A stretch of DNA of 64,000 nt from Lumbricus terrestris (Eukaryota; Annelida; Clitellata; Crassiclitellata; Lumbricidae), in contig OX457042.1 of NCBI GenBank assembly GCA_949752735.1, positions 33,931,289 through 33,995,288 on the forward strand, written 5' to 3'. Shown here one piece after another: positions 25,301 through 31,914 of this stretch. A program made the translations under genes and the position numbers. Each line of letters starts with the position of its first letter. Within the stretch, counting starts at the first letter, position 1. The notes under the pieces are model-generated. The model ran no database searches and was not told the DNA's origin. It saw only the letters and a program-made list of their open reading frames with translations.

Positions 25301-28300
25301 CTATTTAATACTTATACAATGCATCATTTAATAGGTTTGTTTGATAAGAAGCATTCTACCGCTACACTCACATCAACAAGATTAATAAAATTTAACTAAA
25401 TAACTTCAAGTGGTCATTTATCAGATCATCAGCAAGCTGCTTTGGCTCAATTTCTAATTCCATTTCAGTATACATTGCCTTGGTCAGGTGTCTAGTTACT
25501 GAATAATTATAGCATCATTCTCTTTCTCACTTATCTGGTACTGCATCTAAACCTATAAAATCAAGTTGTTACATTTTAATGAACCAATTTTCTTCTTATC
25601 CACCTGACCGATTTTTCTCAATATTTACAAAAATACTTTTTAGCATCACCGGGGAACACTATCGGGCTTCGCGATCCAAAAATCTTACCGTTTCCCGAGA
25701 TTGAAACATTTCATTTTCCATCCAATCCTAACGCTGTGTTTAAGACGCCATTTTATTTGCTTTCAACCATATTTTCAACAGACATTGAAACCATCGATGA
25801 TATAATTATTGATGATTGAGACCAGTACATTAATGACGTCACCGCCGATTTTAAAATTATAGCGCTTTGTGCGTTAATTAATATCTATATCGTATATGTA
25901 TCACTAGCCTATTTAAGACGCAATAGTTTTCGCCGATCGGATTTTAACGAACCAATAGATTTTTAACCTCATTTTTTTTCGACGAGGGCAGGTCTTTTGA
26001 CACGCGGTTTCGCAAAAATGCTGACTATAATAGCGCAAACATGGATGGTGTGAGCTGGGTTGGACCGAAAACCTAAATGTCACGGGCAACGCTGGGCACT
26101 CAAAGTGGTTGGACCGGGTGGGGCCGATGGAAGAAGGCGAGGTGGGAATGGCGACCAGAGTGGGATCGGGTTGGGGCCGATGTAAGACGAGGTGAGAAGG
26201 GCGGCGTGGGAGCGGGGTCAGGGGTGGCTGGGAACTAAAAATCGAAATTTCCCGGGCAACGCCGGGTAGATCAGCTAGTAGATCTATAAATATCAATTGA
26301 CCATTTGTTTGTATGTGCACTTGTTATCAGTGGTTAAAGTGGTTTGGGTGAGCAGTTGGAACGCCAACTGTGAGCAGTGGGAACGCTGATGAAGTTTTAT
26401 TGGGAACGCCCATGTGTCAAGGGTTCCATGCATGGTGAGCAGTGGGAACGCAAGCCAAGAAATTCGAGAGCAGTGGGAACGCCGTTCCCACCCACTTTAA
26501 ACCCTGCTTGTTATAGTGCCCCTTCAAGATTCTACTCAGAAGCGCTCCCGACTACAGAGCAGACACTGAATCGGAGTTTCACGCCGAAGTGCTGAGCAAT
26601 TGCAAGTGAAGGCATTGCCCAAGGTCCCTACGAGGCGTATTGAGGTGGATCCGAAACTGCAACCCTTCGGCTGCAAGGCGACGAACATACCCACTACACC
26701 ACCGGCGTCCATAGTGCCCCACAAACAGTTCCATTGGGGAAAAGACAACTCTGGACCTAGAGAGAATTCATAACCCTCTATGGTTGCCCCTTTGACACAA
26801 ACAGCAGAGAAGGTTTGTAAATGTATGGTGACTGTATATATATATATATAAATATAATTATGTCTATTTTTGTAAATGTATGGTGATTGTATATATTTCT
26901 GCCTTTCTTCTGCTGTTTGTAATTCAATTTAAATTCATTCAATTCAATATTTAGAACCTCACGCTGCCTATGCAAGACTAAATGAGGCTGAGGTGGTTAA
27001 GAACACAATTTCATCACCAAGTAAACAGTGCTCAATATAATGCAACCATCAAAGAACGTCTTTGGACTCCAAATGGCATTAAATGACTGTTTTCTGCACT
27101 CAATAAGGAATTTGGAGCAGCAGCAGTATAGTAACATCAAAGCATCAAGGAATTTCGACAGGCAATCAAATGCAAGCACTTAAGAAAATAGGCCACATTG
27201 AAGACGTTGGGCAGCACTACAACAACTCTTTAGTCCTCATAAAAATGTCTGCTCCTATGATATATACTCAAACCGCATCCTACACGAATGGATCTTGATT
27301 ACCAGTATTTGGCGGTTCCAATAAAACAACAGACTGACATGCTTCTATGGCACATCAAGAGACAATCAGAGGAACTGAAGAGAGCATGTTGGTCTACTTT
27401 TATCTGCCATCAGTGCCCAGAGTAAACATCATGAATCGGACAAGAGTCTAAATATTGCTATGACCCAGAATTTTACGGCATAAGTAGCCGCCTACTGCCT
27501 CATGTAACTAGGGAATGTAAATGTAATCGGATTTTTATATAGCGGCTGCCTATGGCCTCGACCCTGAGGGTGAGATTCTTCACCACCGCTCGCCCGTTTG
27601 AATGGACGCCACGCCATTTAGGTCCCCGTGGACGGACCGTGCTAGCCCGAGATTTTTTAATCTCTGAAACAGCCATCTTCGGGAATCAAACCGCGGCCCG
27701 CACGCCCTCTTCCACAGACACGCGGCCGCCAGCTCTCTTACCAAGGTAGCTAACTGGGCTAATGATTACAAAGTGATATACCATACTACATCACTTACTA
27801 TGCAGAGATAACCTCAAGTACTTGAGCACCACAAAAATGGTCCAGCGATCAAGCCATACGTCTGTGACTTTGAAATTGCAGGTTCAAGCCTGCTGAACTC
27901 ATGTAACCGGCATGAAACCTTGCAAAAATTGTTTGCATACAAGATTGGTCTACCTATCGCCAAGCAGCAGGACTTGGCACTGGCATGAGCTGGGAAATAG
28001 ATGGCAAGTCAGGTGATGTACAAACCCATGTGCCCCGGAAATTGGGCTTTATCACCAACCCAAGAGGACAATATGGTGGGAATGAGCATCTCCTTTATCT
28101 TCCACTATGCTTCCACTATACTTACTAAACCTAAAGTTTAGTCAACTTTATTCATTCATTCATTCATTTCAAGAATTGAAATAGTGCCCCTTCACGAAGC
28201 CCACTCAAAGGTGCTCACAGTCCAACTATTGTGGTACAAATAAGTCTTACGCAACCTGTAAACACTCAATTCCAAGGTAGCAGGTATATCTCCAACGGGA

Positions 28301-31300
28301 GACTATTCCAGACAGAAGGACCTAACACTGAGAAAGTGTGACGCTGACAGATTGAGGTTCTAATATGATAAGAGACCAAAACATAAGAAAGAGCGAAACC
28401 TATTAGACAAATTAGAAAGCAACCAACGTTAGCCAGAGCAGAAACGCTTAGCAAGTTTGAACTGAGCATCCAAAAAGAGAATATGAATAAACAAAAAAGA
28501 ATATTTGACAAAAACACAAGCAAAAATGGCAGAAAGAAAGCACCACTCCAAGGTTTAACTATCCCACACATTTATTTCAATCCCAAATTCAAATTTTGCA
28601 TGAATTCTGAAGGACCACCCCTGCCTTTAAAAGTTTTACAAAACCACAGACATAAATGATTGAGCTTGCCTTTTTGAAATCATCCTCGAAGGACTTTGCT
28701 TCCTTGCATCCACCAACGATGATCTGCCGCTTGTAGTTCTCGTTCCTCCAGTCCTTCAGCGACGACTGAACGTCGTTCAGCAGATGGTCCTTGATCTCCA
28801 GGTGAACGTCGGCCAATCGAACCGCCTCATCCAAAGACCCAATCAGCATCTGCTTGTTCGTTCCGTATTCCGGTCCTAAACGACAACAGAAACGTTGTAG
28901 CAGCAAGAGGCAGGATTTAAAGTGTGCCTGGACGGTCATGGACGGCGTCCATGCACTTATTTTGAAATCTGAATGCCGTCCTGCCACTTATTGGACAGCA
29001 CTGACTGAAAAGGTACGGGGCGTCCAGGCACTTCTTTTGGAAAGGTAATGGGCGTCCAGGCACTTATTTTCTCACACTCTTAGCACTGACAGGCTAGAGG
29101 GTAAAGGCAACACACTTGCTGAAGCACCTCATCAGAACTTCTTCAGACACATAAGATGTGCAACACTGCTTAAACTTCCTAAGGCGCATGGTCCTGAAGT
29201 AAAAGAACCATCCAGATGAATCCCATCAACAGAAAAGGATAGTGTTCGCTGTTCAGTAACGATTAGGAAAGGCAATACGCACGTTCAATGCAGAGACGTT
29301 CCTTCTCTGTGGTTGGTCCAAGAACCAGGCTTCTCATAACTATGTGACACCTCCCAAACTACTCTCAGTTTCCCAAACTGTTGAAGACTGTTGCTTTTCG
29401 CTTGATCTTGGCTGGGAGTGCATCTGAGTAGGTATCTTGAAGGTGTGATATATGAATTCTGCTTGATTGAATGATTGATTGATGTCTACCATGGCTTGGA
29501 AGTCATGGTGTCAAAGGCACAAGAAGTTTTGGCTCGGTAGCGCCAAAGCAGGAGTAGACCCAAAAAATTTGGTGCATGCTATTTAAAGTAATTATTGAGT
29601 TATTGTGCAATACCCTACCTACATTTTTCAATATCTAGTATCATAAAATTCCAGTGGATGTGCAAAATGATTTTTTTTATAGATTACATCTGATATAATG
29701 CACAGTATAATATTATCCACCTTAAGTCTGTATTTAGCTGAGGCCGCCTCACACAACCTTCGGACACTTTCCGAGCCACTGTATGTAAATGAACCTCAAC
29801 ACATGATCTCCAGAAGCATTAAGTTACAGATTACACAGGGCTACATGTCTCTACAAACACTTTTCACACACATGTGCAAGCATGTCCATTTATATATCGT
29901 CCATGTTCCAGCAATGACCAGAATGCCATTTAAATTCCCTAATTTCGACAGCTAAAAGCTTTGGAACTCACCAATTCTTAACATCCACCTCTAACAACTT
30001 GTTCACACATCATAAGGATAATTTCAGGTTCTATGGTTAATCAGAATTCAACCTGGCTTCTCCAGATTATGATTTTTGGCAGCAACGTCACTTGAGCTGA
30101 CCATTGATTTTATACATTGGGTGTTAAAACAACAAAACTATAGATGGGTTTTTGGCTAGACTTCAATTGATCACCTTTACAAAAGCCATTCTCACACATG
30201 TAACACTAGCAGCCTATCCTTAAGCCACCCATAGACACCTAGATACATTGCATCAGCTACCACAGAAGGCCTGATGACTAATCGAATTAATGCATCATTA
30301 AAATGGAGCAACAGATTCTGCTGACACACGACCTGTTTGTTTAGTGATTTATGATATTGGAACACAACTATGACGTTTCATATTTGTAACGAAAAGTGAG
30401 ATCACGTGGTACTTGCAAATGCCTCGTTCTGTTCAGACCAGCAGCCGTATATAATGACCCACAAATGTGGGAAAATTCTGCTTGCAAGGAATTTGTTTGC
30501 TTCATGTTGTAGGCCAGTTATAATCATACAGACACTGAGACATATCTATTTAGCACCTATAGATGAAGGGCTACATAAAAGGGCTAATCTGACAAAATAG
30601 AGGGGCAAAGGAAGAACCAGAGCATCACACAAATGCTTGCATGGCACGCTGTTCCAGAATGGGGCCGACCACAGCCATGCAGGAACCACCCCCATAATGC
30701 CCCAATCAAAGAATTGGGCATTAAACCGAGTCAGGAGGCAGACACAGTTTAATGGACTCACAACATTACAGTATCTTCTCCTGGCGGCCAACTCTCCATG
30801 CCTCAGATTGCAATTGCACTGTGATAGTGCACATGTTACAAATTCAATAATAACAATAATAAAAACAACAATATAATACTTGTTTACTACCTGGCCTCAG
30901 GCAGTATCCAATTATATTTCACAGTGACATGGACAGGCCTGTAGACAACATGTCTGTATGCTACACAGAAGCGCTCTTGACTACAGAGCGAACACTGGGA
31001 GTTTCACGCCGAAGCGCTGAGCAATTGCAAGTGAAGGACTTGCCCAAGGTCCTACGCAGGGCCTTGAGGTGGATTTGAACCTGCAACCCTTTGGCTGCAA
31101 GGCGATGAACATACCCACTACACCACCGCGCCCCACAACTTATGCAGAGTCATCAAAACATTTGCCTATCACATGTTCAAACTGGCAGTTTTAGGATTAC
31201 AGATCAAGCATACTATGCAAACTGAAAATTGTGTCTAACATAAAATAACAGAACAAAATTGAACTAACCTGCCTCATTCAAATGATTCAAAAATCTCACT

Positions 31301-31889
31301 GTTCCTTATTCTAATACAGCCAAATGAGGATGTAGTATTCTAATACAGCCAAAAAAGGATGCAGTATTCTAATACAGCCAAAAGAGGATGCATTATTATT
31401 CTAATACAGCCAAATGAGGATTATTGGCATAATACAACCAAAAGAGGATGTATCATTCTAATACAGCCAAATGAGGATATATTATTCTATTAAACACAGC
31501 CAAAAGAGGATGTATTATTCTAATACAGCCAAATGAGGATATATTAATTCTATTAAACACAGCCAAAAGAGGATGTATTATTCTAATACAGCCAAACAAT
31601 GATGCATTATTCTAATAAAGCCAAACGAGGATTGATGTATCATTCTAATGCAGTGAAAAACAGAACCAAAATGCAACACACCTCGTTCGAAAGAGTCGTT
31701 CCATTTCTTTGCCCAGCCTTTGAGTCGTTTGGCGTATTCCTTTTCGATATCCGCTCTCTCCTGAACACATTTCATCATCTCATTGCACATCAACAGTCCA
31801 TCCTCCGTCCTCTTAACCGTGTGCTTGTAAAAGTCCAGGTCCCAGAAGCTCTCGGAGACCAGGGCAAACGGATCCTCTGTGACCGACAT
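10333..31889 (-). CDS. PACSIN: PACSIN/syndapin, F-BAR and SH3 membrane-sculpting protein, eight coding exons
   Basis: Exons (5' to 3'): 31889-31682, 28875-28670, 16628-16491, 15156-14930, 13298-13178, 12541-12366, 11725-11604, 10445-10333. Together they give 1,311 nt and 436 aa, all junctions in frame, and the usual PACSIN length is about 440-490. Residues 1-300 are the F-BAR domain (SESFWDLDFYKHTVKR near the start, FEEKRLKFF, MAMTWPNYE). A Pro-rich linker, an NPF motif at 361-363 (binds EHD proteins) and an SH3 domain at 381-435 (AIYNYEG, Trp414, Pro427, Tyr430; binds dynamin and N-WASP) follow. Known role: membrane tubulation in endocytosis and actin coupling. Introns 2 and 5 start with GC (AAG|GCAAGC, GAG|GCAAGC); the others are GT-AG. 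A splice acceptor at 31915-31916 implies untranslated upstream exon(s). Intron 2 (12 kb) contains a full LTR retrotransposon. Confidence 0.95.
10690..10905 (+). pseudogene. LINE reverse transcriptase C-terminal fragment
   Basis: The frame from 10709 reads RRRCGRPRMKWMDEI, then a 'LEELRDLTANREQWR' motif and a stop at 10894. This is the C-terminal tail seen in endonuclease/reverse-transcriptase LINEs of animals. Only the end is left. It lies in PACSIN intron 7, antisense to the gene. Confidence 0.75.
11313..11536 (+). mobile_element. tRNA-derived SINE (family S1), best-preserved copy
   Basis: The head is GGGGCGCGGTGGTGTAG. The A box TGGTGTAGTGG (11322-11332) and B box GGTTCGAATCC (11365-11375) match the RNA polymerase III consensus. 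The tRNA-unrelated body and the tail 'cgggagcgcctctgagtaga...ggggcgctataacaa' end in an A-rich run. It is antisense in PACSIN intron 7. Other copies: 6106, 26303, 30967, 34341, 55265, 57546. Confidence 0.9.
12716..12995 (-). mobile_element. LINE 3'-end fragment with the shared SINE/LINE tail
   Basis: On the minus strand a broken frame reads RRSFAMVGLSFWNRS, equivalent to the 'F...GPS.WNSLP' end of LINE reverse transcriptase. It then runs into 'caggagcgcctctgagaag...gtggcgctatataaatg', the same tail as the S1 SINE. It lies in PACSIN intron 5. Confidence 0.65.
13636..14806 (-). pseudogene. CR1/L2-type LINE 3' fragment, split by a hAT element
   Basis: The minus-strand frame (13965-13717) reads DNPTLEQLCEKADRSLF, HVLNPLLPPKR and RADNLMRK, closely matching the end of the longer LINE copy at 36783-37304. 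The 3' end carries (ACTT)n at 13636-13660, as in that copy. The reading frame is cut at 13953 by an 828-bp hAT element and resumes after 14788. It lies in PACSIN intron 4. Confidence 0.8.
13953..14780. mobile_element. Non-autonomous hAT element with 8-bp target duplication
   Basis: The ends are CAGGGGTTCTCAAACT and, inverted, CAGGGGTTCTCAAACTTTA. The target duplication GTCTAACC is perfect (13945-13952 and 14781-14788). The length is 828 bp with no coding frame. The family is hAT (Charlie-like ends). It is inserted into a LINE fragment in PACSIN intron 4, so it is younger than that LINE. Confidence 0.93.
14806..14932. repeat. 73-74 bp tandem duplication covering the PACSIN exon 4 donor region
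   Basis: The unit 'gagcactctcattt...aaatgtaaaaaactaacgtc' (14806-14858) recurs at 14879-14932. On the gene strand this places a second copy of the donor (GAC|GTTAGTTTT) 74 nt downstream of the exon 4 splice site. Few mismatches separate the copies. Confidence 0.8.
15243..15326. repeat. 28-bp tandem repeat, three units
   Basis: The unit is 'agtctttgaaacagatgaca' plus 'atggatct', with units starting at 15243, 15271 and 15299 and 1-3 mismatches. It lies in PACSIN intron 3 just upstream of exon 4. Confidence 0.85.
15440..15560 (-). mobile_element. tRNA-like SINE head (family S2)
   Basis: The minus strand reads 'actcaatggtttagttttta' then 'gcgtgctgg', with a B box GGTTCAAATCC about 30 nt on. This resembles a tRNA with an A box (TGGTTTAGTTTTTAGCG), but the stem pairing is poor and no CCA-end acceptor is recognisable. 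It is therefore better read as a SINE than as a tRNA gene. Confidence 0.5.
15850..16120 (+). pseudogene. LINE 3' end with the shared SINE/LINE tail
   Basis: The frame 15909-16091 ends in GPSTCNGLPLAPCLL and LLKTFLFSHGWAG, the LINE reverse-transcriptase C-terminus (GPS.WN.LP...LK.FLF). It is followed by 'gggagcgcctctgggtagat' and 'agagcactatataaatttt', the same tail that ends the S1 SINEs. It lies in PACSIN intron 3. Confidence 0.75.
16688..16960 (-). pseudogene. LINE 3'-end fragment
   Basis: The minus strand encodes GPAIWNGLPCGSPLV and LKAFLFHQACFRSAS before a stop, then 'cggagtgcctctgagtaagg' and 'ggcgctatgcaaattt' with a (GATT)n-like tail. It is the same LINE/SINE tail family, in PACSIN intron 2 next to exon 3. 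Confidence 0.7.
17858..18911 (-). repeat. 3' LTR of the Gypsy element
   Basis: The left copy on the plus strand, 1,054 bp. It aligns base for base with the right copy at a constant offset of 6,455. Short open frames inside it are mirrored exactly in the other LTR and are not genes. Confidence 0.96.
18912..18927 (-). promoter_or_regulatory. Polypurine tract
   Basis: On the element strand, GAAGGAGGGGCATT directly precedes the 3' LTR. It is the expected primer for plus-strand DNA synthesis. Confidence 0.75.
19069..23928 (-). CDS. Gag-Pol polyprotein of the Gypsy element (order Gag-PR-IN-RT-RH)
   Basis: One uninterrupted frame of 1,619 aa. An Ala/Glu/Lys-rich coiled coil (about 45-170) and Gag region come first, then a CCHC zinc knuckle (Cys425, Cys428, His433, Cys438) and an aspartic protease DTGA (Asp531). 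Integrase follows: HHCC (His772, His779, Cys809, Cys812), catalytic Asp842, Asp902 and Glu938 with 35 residues between the last two, and a GPY/F module near 1077. Reverse transcriptase comes after integrase: Asp1292 and YVDD at 1352-1355. RNase H begins near Asp1503 (TDAS) and runs to the end. All catalytic residues are present. Most Gypsy elements have RT-RH before integrase; the reverse order is that of Gmr1-like elements. Gag and Pol are in one frame, so no frameshift is needed. The start ATG lies 384 nt inside the 5' LTR. Confidence 0.96.
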   Translation of the reverse strand: MSVSDFEAWLEIAKRMNMEGDETRAFVKERQAEWRQDRATEREIAKEMKLAEAAAEVKRLEIEARKAEMEAEAAAETRKAEAEAETRKAETEAAMQAKKAEVELEAIRSAEAEARLNREAAETEARENRLATEAREQREHQLEIKRLEAQVRMREIDSRGEQNREHENDYMRIGDGQQQGDHRESNKGIRNIKFPIFNESKDCLDAYLLRFERTCVAYEIRKEVWSLTLARHLEGRALEVYQRLSADEVQDYECLKTQLLKRFQLTEGGYRNKFKTSKMESGETPSSFVHRLRRYMQQWLAQAGFERTYEGVEDLLLKDQFYLTCSAELRMFIKEKGKMSLKDMLVCAESHIEAHGYKYSEQSAKLDVKFHSDRLNGRPFEHRPKEQSGYNLNRSRSDVKINQGTHQNRGFSREREIATGHKITCFFCGEQNHKAYQCPKKNRGTFKHTAAAVQIFESRAHLVKPESEIQRVVEVTRGEQQMKQGEHNKIPPRYMAASAMVIKDNDGCISLEDKSEYQVTVNGNTVGCLYDTGASCCIVKRSLITEEALTGEETHCVLVDGSLRCFPLAKVYIESEHFNGEVQAMVMEQPIKPVIIGKIKGLKYMVKDERTESVTNHEPKEIIEKCTEVENKGILNRKTEHEERPIGAKKTVRFSDDVMRNQDEKLMTVAVVETRAEAKKVAKYKPLKVAEMPNLNVSVKEIQELQSQDETMSKQMERAIEWDGNEDNIEDKPYVKKKGLLYKRYKEVQKDEVKWQLMVPKPLRDKVLAVAHNSLLSAHLGMRKTHDKILNEFYWPGIGQDIRRYVLSCDICQKSVDKKVNHKAPMGHLPVLDVPFKHICIDIIGEVNPVSARGYRYILTIIDLSTRYPEAIPLKGISTEEVAEALFGFYCRMGVPQKIHTDRGSQFTSELMAEVNKMLLIKHTMTSPYHAMGNGCVERLNGTIKATLRKLIGEQAKEWDRYIAPLLFALRDTVHESHGFTPFELIFGRSCRGPVQILKELWTNETVEEEVKDVYTYMQDLRERIEETCDMAQKAIHKANAKNKKYYDRKARYRKLEIGDKVLLLLPSCKNKMLVKWQGPYVVREKIGDYDYRVEIEKGKIKTYHINILKKYHEREDAETVAYISAVVYDGKVGEDEEEEILDLYVSEQTETYEDVDINPDLDEEQKGEMRKLLKKYEDIFTDKPGRTDLVKHEIHLTSEEPVRQRAYPTPYHLQKEIDKEIQTMLDNKVIERSEAAYAAPLVVVKKSDGSNRLCCNYKQLNKLTIFDPEPMMTNEDIFNKLSGSRIYSKFDFCKGYWQIPMSPESKDYTTFVCANGIYKFNVMPFGLINSASSYNRLIRKILQGTENLESYVDDILAHNKGWREHLKTLEIFFERVRQANLTLKPKKCSIGYEKIDFLGHTLNKDDISPKEKSVDKIVDMPRPKTKKQVRSFLGAINYYRKFIPHCAEIMAPLSDLTKKIAPGIVEWNEELEDSFTKLKNELAKEPILRLPNLEKDFILQTDASGSGIGCVIMQQYEGTNHPIAYASRKLLERERRYSVEERECLAIMWGISRFDRYLCGKTFTIETDHCGLQYMKEGRMKNARVMRWSLALQNYSFNIRYIKGSENVMSDYLSRGIV
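24200..24287. repeat. 16-bp tandem repeats in the retrotransposon leader
   Basis: The unit ACTGACTYAAATCTTT occurs about 5.5 times between the primer-binding site and gag. It may serve RNA packaging or structure, but that is a guess. Confidence 0.85.
24291..24308 (-). promoter_or_regulatory. Putative primer-binding site
   Basis: Four bases after the 5' LTR the element strand reads TGGGTGCCCATGCCGGGA. It starts TGG as expected for pairing with a tRNA CCA end, and the CCGGGA part fits a tRNA T-arm. I could not assign the tRNA: the acceptor would need a one-base irregularity. Confidence 0.55.
24313..25366 (-). repeat. 5' LTR of the Gypsy element
   Basis: The right copy on the plus strand, 1,054 bp, carrying the element promoter. 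A TATA-like 'tgtataagta' occurs about 50 nt into the LTR on the element strand. Confidence 0.96.
26020..26285 (-). repeat. Dispersed repeat with 'actagctgatctacccggcg' start, copy 1
   Basis: The minus strand begins 'tactagctgatctacccggc' then 'gttgcccgggaaatttcg' and continues into a GC-rich region. A second, longer copy begins at 37857. The class is not recognised; it is non-LTR-like or Penelope-like by general look only. Confidence 0.5.
26303..26710 (-). mobile_element. tRNA-derived SINE (S1) split by a MITE
   Basis: The SINE tail (26303-26327, 'gcacttgttat') and the rest (26507-26710) are separated by a 179-bp MITE that duplicated CTTGTTAT. Head, A-box and B-box region are readable on the minus strand. 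The nesting shows that the MITE moved after the SINE. Confidence 0.9.
26328..26506. mobile_element. MITE (CAGTGGTTAAAGTGG ends) nested in a SINE
   Basis: The ends are CAGTGGTTAAAGTGG and, inverted, CAGGGTTTAAAGTGG, with a perfect 8-bp duplication CTTGTTAT (26320-26327 and 26507-26514). Inside are repeated 'gagcagtgggaacg' units. Related copies are at 38489-38673 and 39060-39247. Confidence 0.92.
27505..27765 (-). mobile_element. tRNA-derived SINE, family S3
   Basis: On the minus strand a tRNA-like head reads 'tagctaccttggtaagagag' with a B box GGTTTGATTCCC about 50 nt later. A GC-rich body follows, then 'gccgctatataaaaatccga' as tail. The A and B boxes fit Pol III, but the body is far too long for a tRNA. 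Confidence 0.65.
27836..28095 (+). mobile_element. tRNA-like SINE, family S4 (tentative)
   Basis: A tRNA-like start 'atggtccagcgatcaagcca' and a B-box-like GGTTCAAGCC 45 nt on are followed by a body of about 200 bp. No second copy is seen in the window, so the ends are uncertain. Confidence 0.4.
28150..28360 (-). pseudogene. LINE 3'-end fragment
   Basis: The minus strand reads RTSICQRHTFSVLGPSVWN, the LINE C-terminal pattern, then (after stops) LRKTYLYHNSW and 'gaaggggcactatttcaat' ending in (GAAT)n. It lies in PACSIN intron 2, near exon 2. Confidence 0.75.
28915..29090 (+). mobile_element. Short inverted-repeat element (GTGTGGC/CTGGACGG family), copy 1
   Basis: It starts 'taaagtgtgcctggacggtc' and ends 'tctcacactcttagcactg', with internal 'gcgtccaggcacttattt' repeats. 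The second copy, 35640-35815, is better preserved ('cttaaagtgtggctgg' to 'ccacactttaagcactg'). It overlaps the 5' side of PACSIN exon 2's intron, not the exon. Confidence 0.6.
29320..29480 (+). mobile_element. LINE 3'-tail fragment
   Basis: 'cccaaactgttgaagactgt' and 'ggctgggagtgcatctgagta', then 'gatatatgaatt' and (GATT)n. The same sequence occurs at 56576-56700. Confidence 0.55.
30967..31134 (-). mobile_element. tRNA-derived SINE (S1), 3'-truncated tail
   Basis: The head GGGGCGCGGTGGTGTAGTGG is readable on the minus strand from 31134. The B box is slightly altered. The tail stops at 'agaagcgctc'. It lies in PACSIN intron 1. Confidence 0.85.
31305..31650. repeat. Minisatellite beside PACSIN exon 1
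   Basis: About ten units of roughly 27-40 bp with the core 'ttctaatacagccaaa.gagg' and 'atgyatta'. It ends 30-40 bp from the exon 1 donor site (31681). Confidence 0.85.
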
Positions 31890-31914
31890 GCTCCTCAGAC
31901 TGAGACTACTGAGA
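31890..31914 (-). other. 5' UTR segment of the first PACSIN coding exon
   Basis: A pyrimidine-rich tract and acceptor (31916-31915, 'ctcgaaacag') lie 25 nt before the start codon, so the 5' UTR is probably spliced from an exon further right. I could not locate that exon or the promoter. Confidence 0.5.

Larger units (their letters stand above)
17858..25366 (-). mobile_element. Intact Gypsy-type LTR retrotransposon, Gmr1-like domain order
   Basis: The element is 7,509 bp. Two 1,054-bp LTRs start TGTAGCGG and end TCAGTGACA on the element strand. They flank one 1,619-codon Gag-Pol frame. The 5-bp duplication CTCAC (17853-17857 and 25367-25371) marks the insertion. I found no difference between the LTRs by eye, so the insertion is very recent. 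A primer-binding site and polypurine tract are at the expected places. Integrase lies before reverse transcriptase, the order of Gmr1-type Ty3/Gypsy elements. It sits in PACSIN intron 2, same strand as the gene. Confidence 0.97.

Noticed and set aside
31305..31650. CRISPR-like array
   Set aside because: The repeats are contiguous minisatellite units in an animal intron without spacers of constant length or cas genes.
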